64,000 bases of DNA from Kurthia senegalensis (GCF_000285595.1 NZ_HE611066.1:321658-385657), one strand, 5' to 3'. Counted from the first letter of the stretch, positions 29,534 through 39,059 are shown. Numbers and translations are program-made. Notes: generated from the letters alone by a model not told the origin.

Positions 29534-29586
29534 TTTATTTCGGAAAGGACGAGAACGCCTAACGGAACGTATTCGTCCGAAATAAA
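29534..29586. other. Long hairpin of unknown role
   Basis: Outer arms TTTATTTC/GAAATAAA, inner arms GGACGA/TCGTCC and GAACG/CGTTC-like; 53 nt in all, between two ordinary terminators of convergent genes. It has no T tail of its own. Confidence 0.5.
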
Positions 29587-29589
29587 TAA

Positions 29590-29628
29590 AAAAGTGGCAT
29601 GATTTGGTTTTTCAAATCATGTCACTTT
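29590..29628 (-). terminator. trxA terminator
   Basis: AAGTGGCATGATTTG/CAAATCATGTCACTT stem followed on the minus strand by a T run. Confidence 0.88.
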
Positions 29629-29649
29629 AACAGGTGATGTAGAACTTTT

Positions 29650-29961
29650 TTATTGGTGATCGGCGATAAATTGTTGTAACAATTCTTTCGGTTGGTAACC
29701 CATCGTTTTAGCAACGATTTCACCGTCGCGCATAAGAAGCATGGTCGGAACAGACATGATGCCATATTCTTGTGCAATAACAGGGTTCGCATCTACTTCT
29801 AATTTGACGATTTTAGAAATGCTATTGTCTGCATCTAATTGTTCTAAAACGGGTGTTAACATTTTACACGGTCCACACCATGTCGCCCAGAAGTCGACTA
29901 AAATATAGCCTTCTTTCGTTTCTTCATAAAATGTTTGGTCGGTTGCTTGTACAATTGCCAT
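29650..29961 (-). CDS. trxA: Thioredoxin
   Basis: 103 residues with the thioredoxin fold and WCGPC active site in VDFWATWCGPCKM; cis-Pro in SVPTMLL. It reduces protein disulfides in the cytoplasm with NADPH-thioredoxin reductase. Start ATG 29961, 8 nt after AAGGAG. Monocistronic. Confidence 0.95.
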   Translation of the reverse strand: MAIVQATDQTFYEETKEGYILVDFWATWCGPCKMLTPVLEQLDADNSISKIVKLEVDANPVIAQEYGIMSVPTMLLMRDGEIVAKTMGYQPKELLQQFIADHQ

Positions 29962-30153
29962 GTTCAAAACTCCTTTATGTCTACTATAATAGCTATCGTA
30001 ACACGAAAAATACTTCTATGTGAATGGAACGGATTCCAATGGATGAAAAAAGCATTAATTATGCGGAAATTCGCCTTTTTTCACCGATTGCCTCGCATTC
30101 TTTCGCTACTATGCTATGATACCGTCATTCTAATAAGAAAGCAGTGGGGATGA

Positions 30154-31479
30154 ATGGAGTTTATAATTCTCGGGTTATTTGCGTTATGTTTAATCGGCTG
30201 CGTAAGCTTTCAATTACCGATTTTATACGCATTAGCAGTAGGATTTATGTTGTTCTTTACATATGGGTTGTTAAAGAAATTTAAGATGAAACAAATGTTT
30301 CAGTTTACGTGGGACGGTATTCGCCAAGTGAAAAGTATGCTGTTGATCTTTTTCTTAATTGGTATGATGACAGCCGTTTGGCGAGGAGCAGGGACGATTC
30401 CTAAAATTATTGATAGTACGATGGGGTTACTCGTACCATCGTTGTTTATTATCGTCGTCTTTTTACTGAACTGTCTCGTATCGGTCTTAACGGGTACGGC
30501 ATTTGGCACGGTGGCGACCGTCGGCGTTATTAGTATGACGATTGCCAACGTTATGGGGGAAAATACGCTGTTTGTAGCAGGTGCCATTTTATCGGGGATT
30601 TATTTTGGGGACCGCTGCTCACCAATGTCTACGAGCGCGCTGTTAATTTGTGAATTAACCCATATGAAATTATTTGACCACATTCGGCAAATGATTCGTA
30701 CGGCTTGGATTCCGCTCGTTATGACGGTTGTGATTTATGTCGCTCTTGGGTTTGTTGATCAAGGTCATCTAGCTGATTCCAGTGTTTCTCTGTTGTTTTC
30801 ACAACATTTTTCATTGAGTTTTTGGACGCTTCTGCCAGCGATTGTCATCGTACTTCTTTTAGCAGCACGCGTATCGATTAAGCAGACGATGTTAGCGAGT
30901 ATTATAGTAGGTAGTATGATTTGTTTATTCGTCCAACATATGGCTGTGAGTGAGTGGCTACTTACATTATGGCGTGGCTACGTTGCACCGACGGAGGAAC
31001 TCGGTGCGATGTTAAATGGCGGTGGTATTTTGTCCATGGTTAAAATTATTGCGATTATTTGTTTATCGTCGTCTTATTTTGGTATATTCAATGGGACGAA
31101 CATGTTGAAACAAATAGAAGCACAAATTGAAAAGCTAGCTCATAAGACGACAAATTTTGTGACGAGTACGCTCGTATCGATTGTAGCGATTATGATTTCA
31201 TGTAACCAAACGTTAGCGGTTATGTTAACGTACCAATTGAACAAAGAGCTGTATAAAGATGATCAAAAGACGGCGAGTATGTTAGCAGACACAGCGATTG
31301 TCATTCCGGCATTAATTCCTTGGAGCATCGCAAGTGTCGTGCCACTTACGACAGTAGGGGCGCCAATTGAGAGTATTTTATTTGCTTGTTACTTATATTT
31401 ATTACCGATTGTCGGAATCATTCGTTCAATCGTTAACAAAAGACAATTACGCATGCAACAAAATGCGCTCGTCCATTAA
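30154..31479 (+). CDS. nhaC: Na+/H+ antiporter, NhaC family
   Basis: 441 residues with about 11-12 membrane helices. NhaC-superfamily hallmarks include GTAFGTVATVGVIS and GIYFGDRCSPMSTSALL. It exchanges external protons for internal sodium, though relatives such as MleN use malate/lactate, so the substrate is a family-level call. ATG follows GTGGGG. A small membrane-protein gene follows closely. Confidence 0.85.
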   Translation: MEFIILGLFALCLIGCVSFQLPILYALAVGFMLFFTYGLLKKFKMKQMFQFTWDGIRQVKSMLLIFFLIGMMTAVWRGAGTIPKIIDSTMGLLVPSLFIIVVFLLNCLVSVLTGTAFGTVATVGVISMTIANVMGENTLFVAGAILSGIYFGDRCSPMSTSALLICELTHMKLFDHIRQMIRTAWIPLVMTVVIYVALGFVDQGHLADSSVSLLFSQHFSLSFWTLLPAIVIVLLLAARVSIKQTMLASIIVGSMICLFVQHMAVSEWLLTLWRGYVAPTEELGAMLNGGGILSMVKIIAIICLSSSYFGIFNGTNMLKQIEAQIEKLAHKTTNFVTSTLVSIVAIMISCNQTLAVMLTYQLNKELYKDDQKTASMLADTAIVIPALIPWSIASVVPLTTVGAPIESILFACYLYLLPIVGIIRSIVNKRQLRMQQNALVH

Positions 31480-31515
31480 AGAGGTGAACAAAATGAATGC
31501 AGAAAAAAGAAAAAA

Positions 31516-31701
31516 ATGAAAAAGTTTTTTAATACACTCGGCTTATTGTTACTCGTTATTTTCGGAGGGAACTTCATTATGAACTATTTTCGTCACGGTG
31601 AAGTAGGTATGAATGAATTAGTCGGAGGCGTCATCGGTATTATCTTCTTACTTATTGGTGGTGTCGTCATTAAAAAAGACGTACCTCAAAGTAAACAATA
31701 A
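31516..31701 (+). CDS. Small membrane protein, 61 aa
   Basis: MKKFFNTLGLLLLVIFGGNF then VGGVIGIIFLLIGGVVIKK: two membrane helices. The good ribosome site (GAGGTGAAC) belongs to an ATG at 31493 (MNAEKRKK), which runs into a stop in the A7 run at 31510-31516. One extra A fuses it in frame, so the true protein is probably 69 residues starting at 31493. It is co-directional and 13 bp after nhaC, hence likely in its operon. Confidence 0.65.
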   Translation: MKKFFNTLGLLLLVIFGGNFIMNYFRHGEVGMNELVGGVIGIIFLLIGGVVIKKDVPQSKQ

Positions 31702-31748
31702 ATCATCAGCTATATCGTTTGTTAGGCAAATGATGAACAATATGAAAG

Positions 31749-31785
31749 AGCCGGTATGCTGTTAATAGCATACCGGCCCTTTTTG
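31749..31785 (+). terminator. nhaC operon terminator
   Basis: GCCGGTATGCT/AGCATACCGGC stem followed by TTTTT. Confidence 0.92.
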
Positions 31786-31822
31786 TTTGGCTAACATTTT
31801 TACTTAGCCTTTTTATTGGAGG

Positions 31823-32986
31823 TTAAAACTGACGTTTTGGTTCTTTCCAGAACATCGCAAATACGAGACCGAGAATAATAAATACGGTTGCGAAGTAGTA
31901 TGGATAGTCGATATCGATATCGAATAAAATCCCCCCGATGACGGGTCCAATCACGTTAGCGAGTGATGTGAAGAACGAGTTCATCCCACCGACAAACCCT
32001 TGGTCACTTCCTGCAATTCGTGAAAGATACATCGTGACAGCTGGTCGGATTAAATCAAAACCGATAAAGACAACGAACGTTACGCCTAAAATAAGCCAAT
32101 GTGTGTGAACGACCGTCATTAAGAAAACTAAAATGGCAGATAACACGAGCATTACACGAATTAATTTAATTTCACCGAGCCATTTAATTAAGCGATCGAA
32201 GAAAACGACTTGGAATACAGCACCTAAAATGGCACCGCCTGTAATAGCAATCGCAATATCAGAAGGCGTGAAGCTAAACTTATGATCGACGTATAAGCTA
32301 AAGAATGATTCGAATGCTGCTAGTCCAAAGCTTGAAACGAAGATGACGATAAAAGCGATTAAAAACATCGGCATAAGTAGCTTACGAATGCTTGACTGTT
32401 GTTGACGATCGTCTTTTGGTACTTCTTGACGTTCAGGCTCGCGTAATAAAATAGTGGAGCAAAGAGCAGCAACTAAGCCGAGTACCCCTGCAGAATAGAA
32501 CGGGACACGCGTGCCAATTTCCGCTAAGAAACCACCGATACCAGGACCGATAATAAACCCTGTATTAATTGCCGCAGACATGTAACCAAGTGCTTTCGGA
32601 CGAGATGTTTCGTCTGTAATGTCTGCGATGAAAGCTGTCACAGCTGGCATCATGAAAGCTGCGCTTAAGCCACCTAAAATTCGAGAAATAAATAAGACAT
32701 CGATGGTTTTCCCGAAACCGAATAGTAATTCTGATAAGCCGAAGATGAATAAACCGAGTACAATCATACGTTTTCGTCCAAATTTATCAGCAGCTTTCCC
32801 TGCAAGAGGGGAAGCGATTAGTTGTGTTAAAGCGAAGGCAGCTGTCAAATAACCAACGACTTGCCCACTAATGTTTAATTCGTTCATTAACGTTGGCAGC
32901 ACGGGAATGACTAAACCAATTCCTAAAAACGCAATAAACAAATTAAATAAAAGTAAAAATAGCGTTAATGATCCTGTTTTTTTCAT
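31823..32986 (-). CDS. MFS multidrug efflux transporter, Blt/Bmr/NorA-like
   Basis: 387 residues, 12 membrane helices. Motif A is AGKAADKFGRKRMIV, and the DHA1 motif C region contains GFIIGPGIGGFLAE. It would expel drugs or polyamines in exchange for protons. Start set at ATG 32986 after AAGGAGA, downstream of the promoter at 33024-33054. A MerR-type regulator with a drug-binding domain is encoded directly upstream, as with Blt and Bmr. Confidence 0.9.
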   Translation of the reverse strand: MKKTGSLTLFLLLFNLFIAFLGIGLVIPVLPTLMNELNISGQVVGYLTAAFALTQLIASPLAGKAADKFGRKRMIVLGLFIFGLSELLFGFGKTIDVLFISRILGGLSAAFMMPAVTAFIADITDETSRPKALGYMSAAINTGFIIGPGIGGFLAEIGTRVPFYSAGVLGLVAALCSTILLREPERQEVPKDDRQQQSSIRKLLMPMFLIAFIVIFVSSFGLAAFESFFSLYVDHKFSFTPSDIAIAITGGAILGAVFQVVFFDRLIKWLGEIKLIRVMLVLSAILVFLMTVVHTHWLILGVTFVVFIGFDLIRPAVTMYLSRIAGSDQGFVGGMNSFFTSLANVIGPVIGGILFDIDIDYPYYFATVFIILGLVFAMFWKEPKRQF

Positions 32987-33023
32987 AGTATGTGTTCTCC
33001 TTAAGTTGATGTTGCTGTACATC

Positions 33024-33054
33024 ATCATAAACCTTACAGTAACTGTAGGGTCAA
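33024..33054 (-). promoter_or_regulatory. MerR-type promoter with 19-bp spacer (efflux pump)
   Basis: On the minus strand TTGACC (33049-33054) and TATGAT (33024-33029) are 19 bp apart, the spacing typical of MerR-activated promoters. The spacer is a near-perfect dyad CCTACAG-TTA-CTGTAAGG-type palindrome. It lies right after the regulator stop codon. Confidence 0.85.
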
Positions 33055-33060
33055 GAAAAA

Positions 33061-33894
33061 TTATGAATTTATTCGCACTTTTAATTCAACGACGTAATCA
33101 GGTTCTTCAATTGGCGAGAATTTCGTCGGCAAAAACAGTTCGTAAACGTCTGAAACGGCATGTAGCTGATGATTAATAATGAAATCGTATAGTTTTTGAT
33201 AGTTTTCTACGTAAGTTTCGATTGTAAACGGGAAAGCAATACAAATGTAGTTGCCCCCCTCCATTTTTTTAATCGTCATTTGGTCAGAAAGTTGACCTAT
33301 CCTATGTTCTGTCAATAAAGCTGTATAAAGATGTGTGTAAACAAATTGTTCACCACTTTCGTATTTCTTAAGCGGGAATATGGCGCCGTACCGATTGGAT
33401 AGGACGCTCCCACCTTTTTCGATCGTATACGTCATTTCACTAAAATACGTAGAAGGCACGTCGATCAGCGTCGCATTTTCCACTTTTAGCGATAAAACAC
33501 GCTGTGGGTCTTCTGTCGTAAAATAAATTTCATGAAACTTCGGAATGCTAATTTGTTCTTGCAGCTGTTTTTTCGTTTTAATTAACATGTCTTGTATGTC
33601 ACGCATCCGCTTCATTTTGACTTGAACGAGTTCTTCTTGTTCGGATAAAAAGTGAAGCAATTCATTCGGCGTCATTTGTTGTGCTTTTTTAATGTTCGCT
33701 AAAGACGTTCCGATGTATTTTAATGATTTAATCAAATCCATATTGGCGATTTGTGACTCATTGTAATAGCGATAGTTCGTTATTTTATCGACTTCTGCAG
33801 GTTTAAAAATACCAATTTCATCGTAGTAGTGTAGTGTGCGAATCGGCATGTTGACGATTTTAGACACTTCACCAATCGTAAACTTTTTGTTCAT
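33061..33894 (-). CDS. MerR family regulator, BltR/BmrR-like
   Basis: 277 residues. N-terminal MerR helix-turn-helix (FTIGEVSKIVNMPIRTLHYY), dimerisation helix, then a GyrI-like effector domain (residues about 120-277) as in BmrR. Start ATG 33894, 8 nt after GGAGG. It would twist the 19-bp-spacer promoter just downstream to switch on the efflux pump when a drug binds. Confidence 0.9.
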   Translation of the reverse strand: MNKKFTIGEVSKIVNMPIRTLHYYDEIGIFKPAEVDKITNYRYYNESQIANMDLIKSLKYIGTSLANIKKAQQMTPNELLHFLSEQEELVQVKMKRMRDIQDMLIKTKKQLQEQISIPKFHEIYFTTEDPQRVLSLKVENATLIDVPSTYFSEMTYTIEKGGSVLSNRYGAIFPLKKYESGEQFVYTHLYTALLTEHRIGQLSDQMTIKKMEGGNYICIAFPFTIETYVENYQKLYDFIINHQLHAVSDVYELFLPTKFSPIEEPDYVVELKVRINS

Positions 33895-34008
33895 CAAAAT
33901 GTCCTCCATCTTATGAAAAAATTCTTATTTTAAGTATACGAAAAAAATAACTTTTTCATAGGATTGTACGTATTTTCTTTTTGAATTAAGAATATTCTTA
34001 CAATAGTA

Positions 34009-34037
34009 TTGACGAAAGACAAATTTTTCGATACGTT
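34009..34037 (+). promoter_or_regulatory. Probable promoter of the riboswitch-cobT unit
   Basis: TTGACG, 17-bp spacer, TACGTT; ends about 20 bp before the riboswitch begins. Confidence 0.5.
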
Positions 34038-34054
34038 AAATGCAACTACATAAA

Positions 34055-34281
34055 GCATTAGGTGCTCTTACATGAAGAGAGAATAGGGAATAAAGTGAAA
34101 AACTTTAGCGGACCCGCCACTGTAACAGCGAGTCACTAACGACATACCACTGAAAAATCGGGAAGGTGTTAGTAGACGATGAACTGGAGCCAGGAGACCT
34201 GCCTAATCGCTGCACGGTATAGATGATGGAAAAGTCTGTAGTTTATTTGTAACGGATAAACTACAGACTTTTATGCTTTTT
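34055..34281 (+). promoter_or_regulatory. Cobalamin riboswitch with terminator
   Basis: Conserved elements in order: AGGTGC (34060s), GAATAGGGAA, GTGAAAAACTTTAGCGGACC, CGCCACTGTAA, and the B12 box GCCAGGAGACCTGCC at about 34189-34203. A strong hairpin AAAGTCTGTAGTTTAT/ATAAACTACAGACTTT (34231-34272) with T6 after it is the likely expression platform. High cobalamin should stop transcription before cobT. Confidence 0.93.
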
Positions 34282-34305
34282 TGTAGCATTAAAGGAGGAA
34301 CGAAG

Positions 34306-35361
34306 ATGTCATTATTACAACAAACAATTGCTCAAATTAAACCGCTGGATACAGACGCGTACGAAAAAGGAAAGGCCTATATTGATTCGTTAGCGAAGCC
34401 GCCAGAAAGCTTAGGAAAATTAGAAAAGCTTGCTGCACAATTAGCGGGCATTCACGGAGAAGGGTTTCCGAAGTTGACGAATAAAACTGTCATCGTTTGT
34501 GCAGGCGACCACGGTGTTTGCGAGGAAGGTGTGACGACAAATCCACAGTCTGTTACCGTATTCCAAACGCTTAGCTTTCCAAAAGGGAAGACGGGCGTTT
34601 GCGCAATCGCTAAATCGGTCGGAGCGAATGTCGTCGTTGTAGACGTCGGTGTGAAAGAAGACTTACCGGAAGATGCAGGGGTTATTTTGAAAAAAGTAAA
34701 GTATGGAACGGACAATATGGCAAAAGGACCTGCCATGACGTATGAAGAAGCCATTCGTTCGATTGAAGTTGGAATTGAAACCGCTTTGGACCAAATTACT
34801 GCTGGTGCGGACGTATTAGCGACAGGCGAGATGGGAATCGGTAATACGACGCCGAGTGCAGCGATATTAGCGGTATTAGAAAACCGTCCTGCCATCGACG
34901 TGACGGGGTTCGGTGCAGGTGTTGGAGAAGGCGGAATTGCTTACAAAGCATCGGTGATCGACCGCTCTATTGCACAAAATCAACCAGACGCGACTGACAT
35001 CATTGACGTATTAGCGAAAGTAGGTGGACTCGAAATCGGTGCGATGGCAGGCGTTATGCTTGCGGCTGCCGCTGCACGAAAACCGGTAGTAATCGACGGG
35101 TACATTTCTACGATTTCAGCATTGATCGCAGCGACACTCGCACCTGCAGCTAAACAATATATGATTGCTTCTCATGCATCCGAAGAGCCAGGTGCTAAAA
35201 TAGCGGCTGCGCGCCTCGGTGTAGAGCCGATGCTGCACATGAATATGCGTTTAGGTGAAGGCTCTGGTGCAGCGCTCGCATTTCCTATTTTAGATGCGGC
35301 ACTCGCAATGGTAAATGAGATGGCGACGTATGATGAAGCGGCTGCATTACTCGAAAAATAA
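34306..35361 (+). CDS. cobT: Nicotinate-nucleotide-dimethylbenzimidazole phosphoribosyltransferase
   Basis: Makes alpha-ribazole phosphate from nicotinate mononucleotide and dimethylbenzimidazole for the lower ligand of cobalamin. 351 residues; family motifs KPPESLGKLE, CAGDHGVCEEGV, GEMGIGNTTPSAA and the C-terminal RLGEGSGAALAF with the catalytic Glu. ATG 34306 follows AAAGGAGG. It is the only cobalamin gene here and lies behind a B12 riboswitch, which suits lower-ligand assembly or corrinoid salvage. Confidence 0.95.
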   Translation: MSLLQQTIAQIKPLDTDAYEKGKAYIDSLAKPPESLGKLEKLAAQLAGIHGEGFPKLTNKTVIVCAGDHGVCEEGVTTNPQSVTVFQTLSFPKGKTGVCAIAKSVGANVVVVDVGVKEDLPEDAGVILKKVKYGTDNMAKGPAMTYEEAIRSIEVGIETALDQITAGADVLATGEMGIGNTTPSAAILAVLENRPAIDVTGFGAGVGEGGIAYKASVIDRSIAQNQPDATDIIDVLAKVGGLEIGAMAGVMLAAAAARKPVVIDGYISTISALIAATLAPAAKQYMIASHASEEPGAKIAAARLGVEPMLHMNMRLGEGSGAALAFPILDAALAMVNEMATYDEAAALLEK

Positions 35362-35369
35362 AAATGAAT

Positions 35370-35408
35370 GCCCCTTCTAGCGATAGTATGTCGTTGGAGG
35401 GGGCTTTA
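35370..35408 (+). terminator. cobT terminator
   Basis: GCCCC-TTC-TAGCGA / TCGTTGGAGGGGGC imperfect stem followed by a short T run. Confidence 0.6.
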
Positions 35409-35420
35409 GTTCGCACATAC

Positions 35421-35456
35421 AAAAAAGCATTACTAAGTCTTAGTAATGCTAAAAAA
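35421..35456 (-). terminator. Terminator of the two-gene membrane operon
   Basis: AGCATTACTAAG-T-CTTAGTAATGCT perfect dyad with A6/T6 on either side. Confidence 0.9.
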
Positions 35457-35483
35457 GTGTAAACGTCGTATCGTGGCGATTGT

Positions 35484-36200
35484 TTAGGATTGTGATTTTT
35501 TTAACCGATAAGAAGTAATCCATTTTTTTAATTCAACCGGTGTATACATGATGATCCAAAGTGCGAATAATACGAGTACTAGTCCGAAAATATAGCCTGG
35601 ATTGCCAAAAATATTCGCAAGTGGAATGAGTGGTGAGCCAGGAGATGGGGTATTTAAAAACATAAAATTCGTATCATACAATTTATTGAATTTATATAAA
35701 ACCGGGGCACTACTACATAAAAATAAAACAGAACCCCCTATTTTGCGTATGTCTAGAATGACTTCTTTCGTTATGAGTACCATCGTAATGTAAACGACGA
35801 GTACGATATGATAGACGAAGCTAAAAATCGTCATGAAGCTGAAAATCGGCTGCATCGTCCAGTCACAAAATAGCAGTGCAGAAAGAGCACCGGGTAAAAA
35901 TAAATTAAAAAGCATATTGCCGACTGTTTGATTAGGATAGTACGCATGAAGTAAAACGAAAAACATCGCGAAACTACAAAGGGCAAAAGGGAAATGGTCG
36001 ACTGTTAAAGTAGAAAAAATAGCGACGTAGACATTTTTAATACATTCGCCAATAATGAGGCTCCATGCGAGTACTTTGCGTATTGTTGTCCGCCTAGTTG
36101 TAGGTGCGTGTTTATAAAAGATAGAAGAAATGAAGACCGCGAGTAAAGTGAATGCGAGCCAGCTGAGATGATATGTATCATAAAGGCGGAAGCCGTCCAT
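35484..36200 (-). CDS. TIGR02206 (YwaF-like) integral membrane protein
   Basis: 238 residues with about seven helices. The family signature region FPFALCSFAMFF and the late loop NFMFLNTPSPGSPLIPLANI match the TP0381/YwaF group. Function is unknown. ATG follows GAAGG. It is 15 bp downstream of the DUF1648 gene, so the two form an operon. Confidence 0.75.
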   Translation of the reverse strand: MDGFRLYDTYHLSWLAFTLLAVFISSIFYKHAPTTRRTTIRKVLAWSLIIGECIKNVYVAIFSTLTVDHFPFALCSFAMFFVLLHAYYPNQTVGNMLFNLFLPGALSALLFCDWTMQPIFSFMTIFSFVYHIVLVVYITMVLITKEVILDIRKIGGSVLFLCSSAPVLYKFNKLYDTNFMFLNTPSPGSPLIPLANIFGNPGYIFGLVLVLFALWIIMYTPVELKKWITSYRLKKSQS

Positions 36201-36215
36201 ATTCAGGCCTTCTTT

Positions 36216-36668
36216 CTAACGTGTTTTTTTAAATTGTCGCGCGTAATAAATGATAAGCCCGGTTAAAACAATTAAAAATAAAATAATAGGCATAATCGCG
36301 ATATTCGTTTCATTGCCGAGTGCGGCAAAACTCGTTTGAATCGACAAAATTGTTATAAATAGAGAGGTGAGAATTTGAAACCAACCGAGTAAATGAGCGG
36401 CAATTTTTCGGTGCGTAACATTGTCCGCATTATAATAAGGCATGTTTAACAGTCGAGGTACTTTGTAAGCTGCAAGCATGAACAACCAAATGATGACATT
36501 GACGATGGGCAGCAGCCATACAAAACCTTTTGAGCCAAAACCATCTGCTTCACCTGATGCGTTGAAATGAATAGGGACAGAATCTGGAAACTCTGACCAA
36601 TGCATGCCTGCATAAATGAATGGAACGAGTAAGATAATCGTACTGACGGTGAATTGTATTTTTTTCAT
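36216..36668 (-). CDS. DUF1648 membrane protein
   Basis: 150 residues, four helices. The DUF1648 signature sits between helices 1 and 2: FPDSVPIHFNASGEADGFGS. Start ATG 36668 after AAGGAGA. Members of this group resemble the N-terminal half of the SdpI immunity protein, but the SdpI-specific part is not clear here. First gene of the pair with the YwaF-like protein. Confidence 0.78.
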   Translation of the reverse strand: MKKIQFTVSTIILLVPFIYAGMHWSEFPDSVPIHFNASGEADGFGSKGFVWLLPIVNVIIWLFMLAAYKVPRLLNMPYYNADNVTHRKIAAHLLGWFQILTSLFITILSIQTSFAALGNETNIAIMPIILFLIVLTGLIIYYARQFKKTR

Positions 36669-36800
36669 AAGCATCTCCTTAGTAAATGTATCGCATTGAC
36701 TTGAAAATTTGTATTACGCCAATACGTTCTCCTTTCATTATACAAGACGTCCGATCGGTAAAAAAGCAACTGAGATAAAATTTCCAATTTTTTCATAAAT

Positions 36801-36838
36801 AAAAAACTTACGCTCAGGTAGGAGTGTAAGTTTTTTTA
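36801..36838 (-). terminator. Terminator of the amidohydrolase gene
   Basis: AAAAACTTACGCTC/GAGTGTAAGTTTTT imperfect stem with T runs on both strands. Confidence 0.85.
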
Positions 36839-36846
36839 TTTTTATA

Positions 36847-38263
36847 TTATACGTTTAGCGGTTTCGGTGCTTCGACATTTGAAGGAATAGCCGCTTTGTA
36901 AGTATGATTTCCTTTATTTTTAATGAATTCGGCACGTGCATCTTCAATAATTTGAGGCGTTGTAAAAGCATCTAAAGCAGAAAGTGCCATAATTTGAGCG
37001 GCATTGTGCATGCCCTTCATCCCAATAGAAGAACCGAATGAAGCAGTTGCTTGCCATGTGTGTAGCTGCACAGAAGCGGGCGCGCAAACGGTCGTTACTT
37101 GTCCCATCGGTGTAATCCACGATACGTCTCCAATATCCGAAGAACCCGGCATCGTCATGCGGAACATTTGCGGAATATGATAAAATCCTGAAATTAAATC
37201 GCCATCTTGTTGAATACCGAGTTGCGCTTGTTGCATTTTTTGAACCGTTTACAACACTTGGTTCGATGTTTTGTTGCAACGTTTTAGCAAAGGCTTGTTC
37301 TTCTGCCGTGTACGTAATCGGTTTTAGCAGTTGCGCATTTTCGTACATCGATTCATTTAACGTCATATTCGGTAACGTATCGTAGCAACCAGCTGTAATG
37401 ACAACTTCTACACGTGTTTCCGTCATCATGGCAGCCCCTTCTGCTACGAGTTTCATACGGCGTAGTAAATCATCAACTTCGGCACGGTTTTTTCCGCGTA
37501 AGAAATAAAAGACACTTGCTTTGTCTGGCACGACATTCGGTGCTTGTCCGCCGTTTGTAATTTGATAATGAATACGTGATCCGTCCGGAACATGCTCGCG
37601 TAAATAATTCGCACCAACATTTGTTAACTCGACTGCATCTAAGGCACTTCGACCGAGATGCGGAGCGGCTGCAGCATGCGCTGTACGCCCGAAAAAGTGG
37701 AACTCTACACCTGAGAGAGCTTGCATCGATAAATTCGTCGTCATCGCAACGCTACCAGGATGCCACGTATATACGACGTCTAAATCATCAAACACACCAG
37801 CACGAGCCATAAATGTTTTGCCAGAAAGTAATTCTTCTGCAGAACAGCCATAATAGCGAAGTGTTCCTTTTATTTGATGTTCCTCCATATATGTTTTCAA
37901 GTGGATAGCTGCTTCAACACCTGCTGTGCCGAGTAAATTATGGCCACACCCGTGTCCAGGGCCATTGTCCACGATTGGGCTCTTCGTCGGTTGTACGTGC
38001 TGAGAAAGACCTGGAAGTGCATCAAATTCGCCTAAAATACCGACGATTGGATGACCCTCTCCAACTTCTGCGATAAAGGCGGTTTCGACATTCCCAACAT
38101 TTGCTTCAATTCGGAAACCGGCTTCTTTTAACGTGTCTTGCTGAAGTGTAGAGGCATACGTTTCGTTATAGCCAAGTTGCGGGTGTTCCCAAATATTTTT
38201 CGCTATTTCTTCAAACTGTAATTCATTTGCTTCCATCATTTCGATTAACTGTTGTTTTGTCAT
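36847..38263 (-). pseudogene. M20 family amidohydrolase (AbgB-like), single frameshift
   Basis: Zinc peptidase of the p-aminobenzoyl-glutamate hydrolase/aminoacylase type. Start ATG 38263 after GGGAGA. Metal-site motifs GILGEFDALPGLS, GHGCGHNLLG and YGCSAEE are present, then the dimerisation domain (FFGRTAHAAAAPHLGRSALD). The frame shifts in the A6 run at 37236-37241 (coding strand), after VVNGSK. Dropping one A continues MQQAQLGIQQDGD and the C-terminal catalytic part, including PGSSDIGDVSW. About 472 residues when joined, the full family length. Probably one intact enzyme with a base-call error. Confidence 0.87.
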
Positions 38264-38576
38264 AGTCTTCTCCCTTTCTAAATGGTCCATTTATTAACGT
38301 ACACGTAACTCGATTGATTATTTTCTATACGTTTTGTAACATACCCACTACTTGTTGGAAAAAACAATGAGGGGATAATTAGAGTATATGTTAATTTTTA
38401 TAGTAATTGGAATATTTATTTAATTATTAATTTAGACGAATAGAAGGAATGAATGAAGCGTGTATAAAATTTCTTTTTTTCGACGAATTTTCTCGTCGTT
38501 CAAGCAAATTCATAGAGAATTGTGCAATACCCCTGTATAATGAGAGACATACTTTTCAAGAAGGGGCAGATGACGA
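38264..38576. other. Divergent intergenic region
   Basis: AT-rich and without a gene. A TATAAT box near 38536 would suit the plus-strand gene at 38577; its -35 is poor. Nothing else is recognised. Confidence 0.45.
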
Positions 38577-39059
38577 ATGAATCTCGATGCTATGAATGAA
38601 CAACGTATCGGTGAAGCATTGAACGTTGTGGAATGTCGCTTGTATCAACTTGATTTTGAAAGAAGAAAAGGTGCGTTAACGGATGACCGAGTAATGGAGC
38701 GAAACGAATTGTACAAGTTGCTACAAGACGTATATGTGCGCCTCGTGAAAAATGATGAAATTGATGAAATTGTACTCGTTTGTAAAGAAGGACAACATGA
38801 TTTACATGCGGCAACAGCTATTTTGACGTATCAAAATATGTTGTTCATTAGTGATCAAGTGATTCATCAATTTCCAAGTTATTTCTCAAGTTATTGGCCG
38901 TCCCGTATTACAGTAGATCAATTCGTTCCAATTAGTGAACGCATTTGGCATCAACTACGGGAAACGATGCAGACAGAGCAATACGTGAAAGTGAAGCAAG
39001 GAATAGAAGATTCTAAAGACGTACTGAAAAAGTATCTTCAACAGATGGAAGTTTTTTAA
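38577..39059 (+). CDS. Uncharacterised soluble protein, 160 aa
   Basis: ATG 38577 after AAGGGG. Mixed alpha/beta appearance with no signal or membrane segment. Features include FERRKGALTDDRVMERNELY and a Trp-rich stretch near residue 108 (FSSYWPSRITVDQF). No family recognised. Single gene with its own terminator. Confidence 0.65.
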   Translation: MNLDAMNEQRIGEALNVVECRLYQLDFERRKGALTDDRVMERNELYKLLQDVYVRLVKNDEIDEIVLVCKEGQHDLHAATAILTYQNMLFISDQVIHQFPSYFSSYWPSRITVDQFVPISERIWHQLRETMQTEQYVKVKQGIEDSKDVLKKYLQQMEVF

